Shown here one piece after another: positions 63,133-64,000 of a stretch of DNA of 64,000 bases. This stretch comes from an uncultured Porphyromonadaceae bacterium. Lineage in GTDB: Bacteria; Bacteroidota; Bacteroidia; Bacteroidales; Barnesiellaceae. The translations under genes were made by a program, and so were the position numbers. Where the stretch lies: the NCBI GenBank assembly GCA_900538555.1, contig UPYI01000004.1, positions 182,132-246,131 on the forward strand. Direction: 5' to 3'. Each line of letters starts with the position of its first letter. Position 1 is the first letter of the stretch. Under the pieces are notes generated by a model. The model was not told the DNA's origin. It did not search any database and saw nothing but the letters and a program-made list of their open reading frames with translations.

Positions 63133-63952
63133 ACCTTTCATCATTATTTTTTCTTTTTCTCAAAGAAAGTCTTCCAGCAATTCTGTGCCCGGCTTTCGGG
63201 CATGGGCTCCAAACAGTCGGGTGACACGGACAACAGGATGCACCGTACGGAATGGGGTCCGGGGTGTCTACGGTGGAGTTTTCGCACGAAGGAAAACACG
63301 TGCGGTGTAGCTGTGGATCGGTGCTTTGGGAGGCTGCCCGTTTGCGGGTCGGGTTGCACCGTAGTGTATGGTGTTTTTCTTCCCAATAGTATATCCCTTC
63401 TTTTCCATAGAGTTTTTCTCGGCTCTACTTACATACATTCCGAAGAAGAAAGCAAGAACGAATAATGTGTAGCAGGTGGAGTTCCTTTCGGAAAGAATAT
63501 GACCGTGAATTCATGGAGGGTGTTGCGGGACTGTATCGGGATCGTGCGGTGTGGTTTTTTCCTGTCCCGGAGATTCCGGAGGGAAAGGCATGATTACGAA
63601 TCCGTGGCTGTGATTTTTCCGGTGGGGAAGAATCACAACAAATCCGCAACCGGTGTTTTCTTCTGAGCTTCATTCTTTGAGGGGTTGCCGACAAATGTTT
63701 TTTCTTGTTCCGGTTCGCTAATTTTTATGGTTATTCCCCACGTTTTTTCTTCTGAACCGTTTTCTCCGGAAAAGAAAGAGAGTAGAGAGTGGATAAGTCC
63801 GTGTCTGGGCTGGTGTTTTTCCCGGAGGGTGGCAGAGGTATGGAGATACGAAGGTACGGAGGTTGAAAATAGAGGTATCTGGTTTGAAGATGGAGGGTAG
63901 AGATGGAATGCTGGTGGTGTGTGGATCTACGGTTCTACGAAAGTATGGGGAT
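63133..63952. other. stretch of 820 bp without a recognised gene
   Basis: The plus strand is rich in G and T, unlike the neighbouring coding DNA. The longest open frames (about 70-126 codons) have no recognisable family, start site or coding-type codon use. No tRNA, tmRNA or RNase P core was seen. Confidence 0.5.
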
Positions 63953-63958
63953 AAAAAA

Positions 63959-63988
63959 AGCGGAGGGCTCTTGCGAGTTCCTCCGCTT
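63959..63988 (-). terminator. terminator for a minus-strand gene beyond the right edge
   Basis: Stem AGCGGAGG / CCTCCGCT, and on the minus strand it is followed by a run of seven T. It implies a gene on the minus strand starting outside the window. Confidence 0.75.
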
Positions 63989-64000
63989 CTCTTTATGTGG

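Noticed and set aside
63144..63386. Small genes in the 63.1-63.9-kb stretch
   Set aside because: Frames of 70-126 codons on both strands lack recognisable motifs, have poor starts and do not show the codon pattern of the neighbouring genes.

Overview
The window is ordinary Bacteroidales chromosome with several accessory patches. Evidence for the group: promoters of the Bacteroidetes type (TTTG, about 19-20 bp, then TAnnTTTG) precede many genes; there is a type IX secretion gene (porQ) and secreted proteins with C-terminal sorting-like domains; the arginine-pathway transcarbamylase is the succinylornithine type known from Bacteroides; and the porQ-cmk-ispH-pfkA order is one I associate with this order. 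The presence of porQ and T9SS-type cargo argues against a typical intestinal Bacteroides and fits a Porphyromonas-, Odoribacter- or Barnesiella-like lineage, but genus cannot be fixed from the sequence alone.

Layout. 1-8.4 kb: an acidic protein of unknown function (partial), a PBP4-type peptidase, thymidine kinase, an AI-2E family permease, tRNA-Lys(TTT), an atypical SDR, a secreted repeat protein, a metallo-beta-lactamase-fold hydrolase and tRNA-Lys(CTT). 8.4-11.7 kb: accessory patch with a decayed integrase, a Fic protein with an iterated operator, and an acyltransferase split at a G9 tract. 11.9-24.1 kb: tRNA-Ser, TatD, polyprenyl synthase, porQ, cmk, ispH, pfkA, RelA/SpoT, a 7TM-HD phosphodiesterase and rpmH. 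24.5-36.1 kb: efp, a 1283-residue secreted protein, an EmrAB-TolC-like efflux operon and a second secreted protein. 36.7-51.5 kb: secA, a DUF4105 operon, a nitroreductase / LtaS-like / FecBCD-like operon, lpxB, a lipoprotein and a DUF695-like protein. 51.5-60.2 kb: argF', an inserted AAA-DUF4143 ATPase flanked by a duplicated argF' 3' end, a YwqK-like protein, two paralogous outer-membrane proteins, thyA-folA and a PepSY-like lipoprotein. 60.2-63.1 kb: the rplM-rpsI-rpsB-tsf operon on the minus strand. 63.1-64 kb has no convincing gene.

The most unusual structure is a dispersed intergenic repeat. Each unit has two GCCGAG-type flanks around a short palindrome. The palindrome arms change from locus to locus but stay complementary (for example CAAACttGTTTG, CAAATaaATTTG, CGAACaaGTTCG). 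Units lie in tandem with periods of about 69-90 bp at about ten loci, and at some loci each unit carries a promoter -7 box. A second repeat, about 155 bp with a terminator-like hairpin at one end, sits at the 3' ends of four genes. Other points of note are the probable contingency locus (G9 acyltransferase), paired 19-bp iterons at the fic promoter, the argF' duplication around the ATPase, and a candidate small RNA at 59.17 kb.
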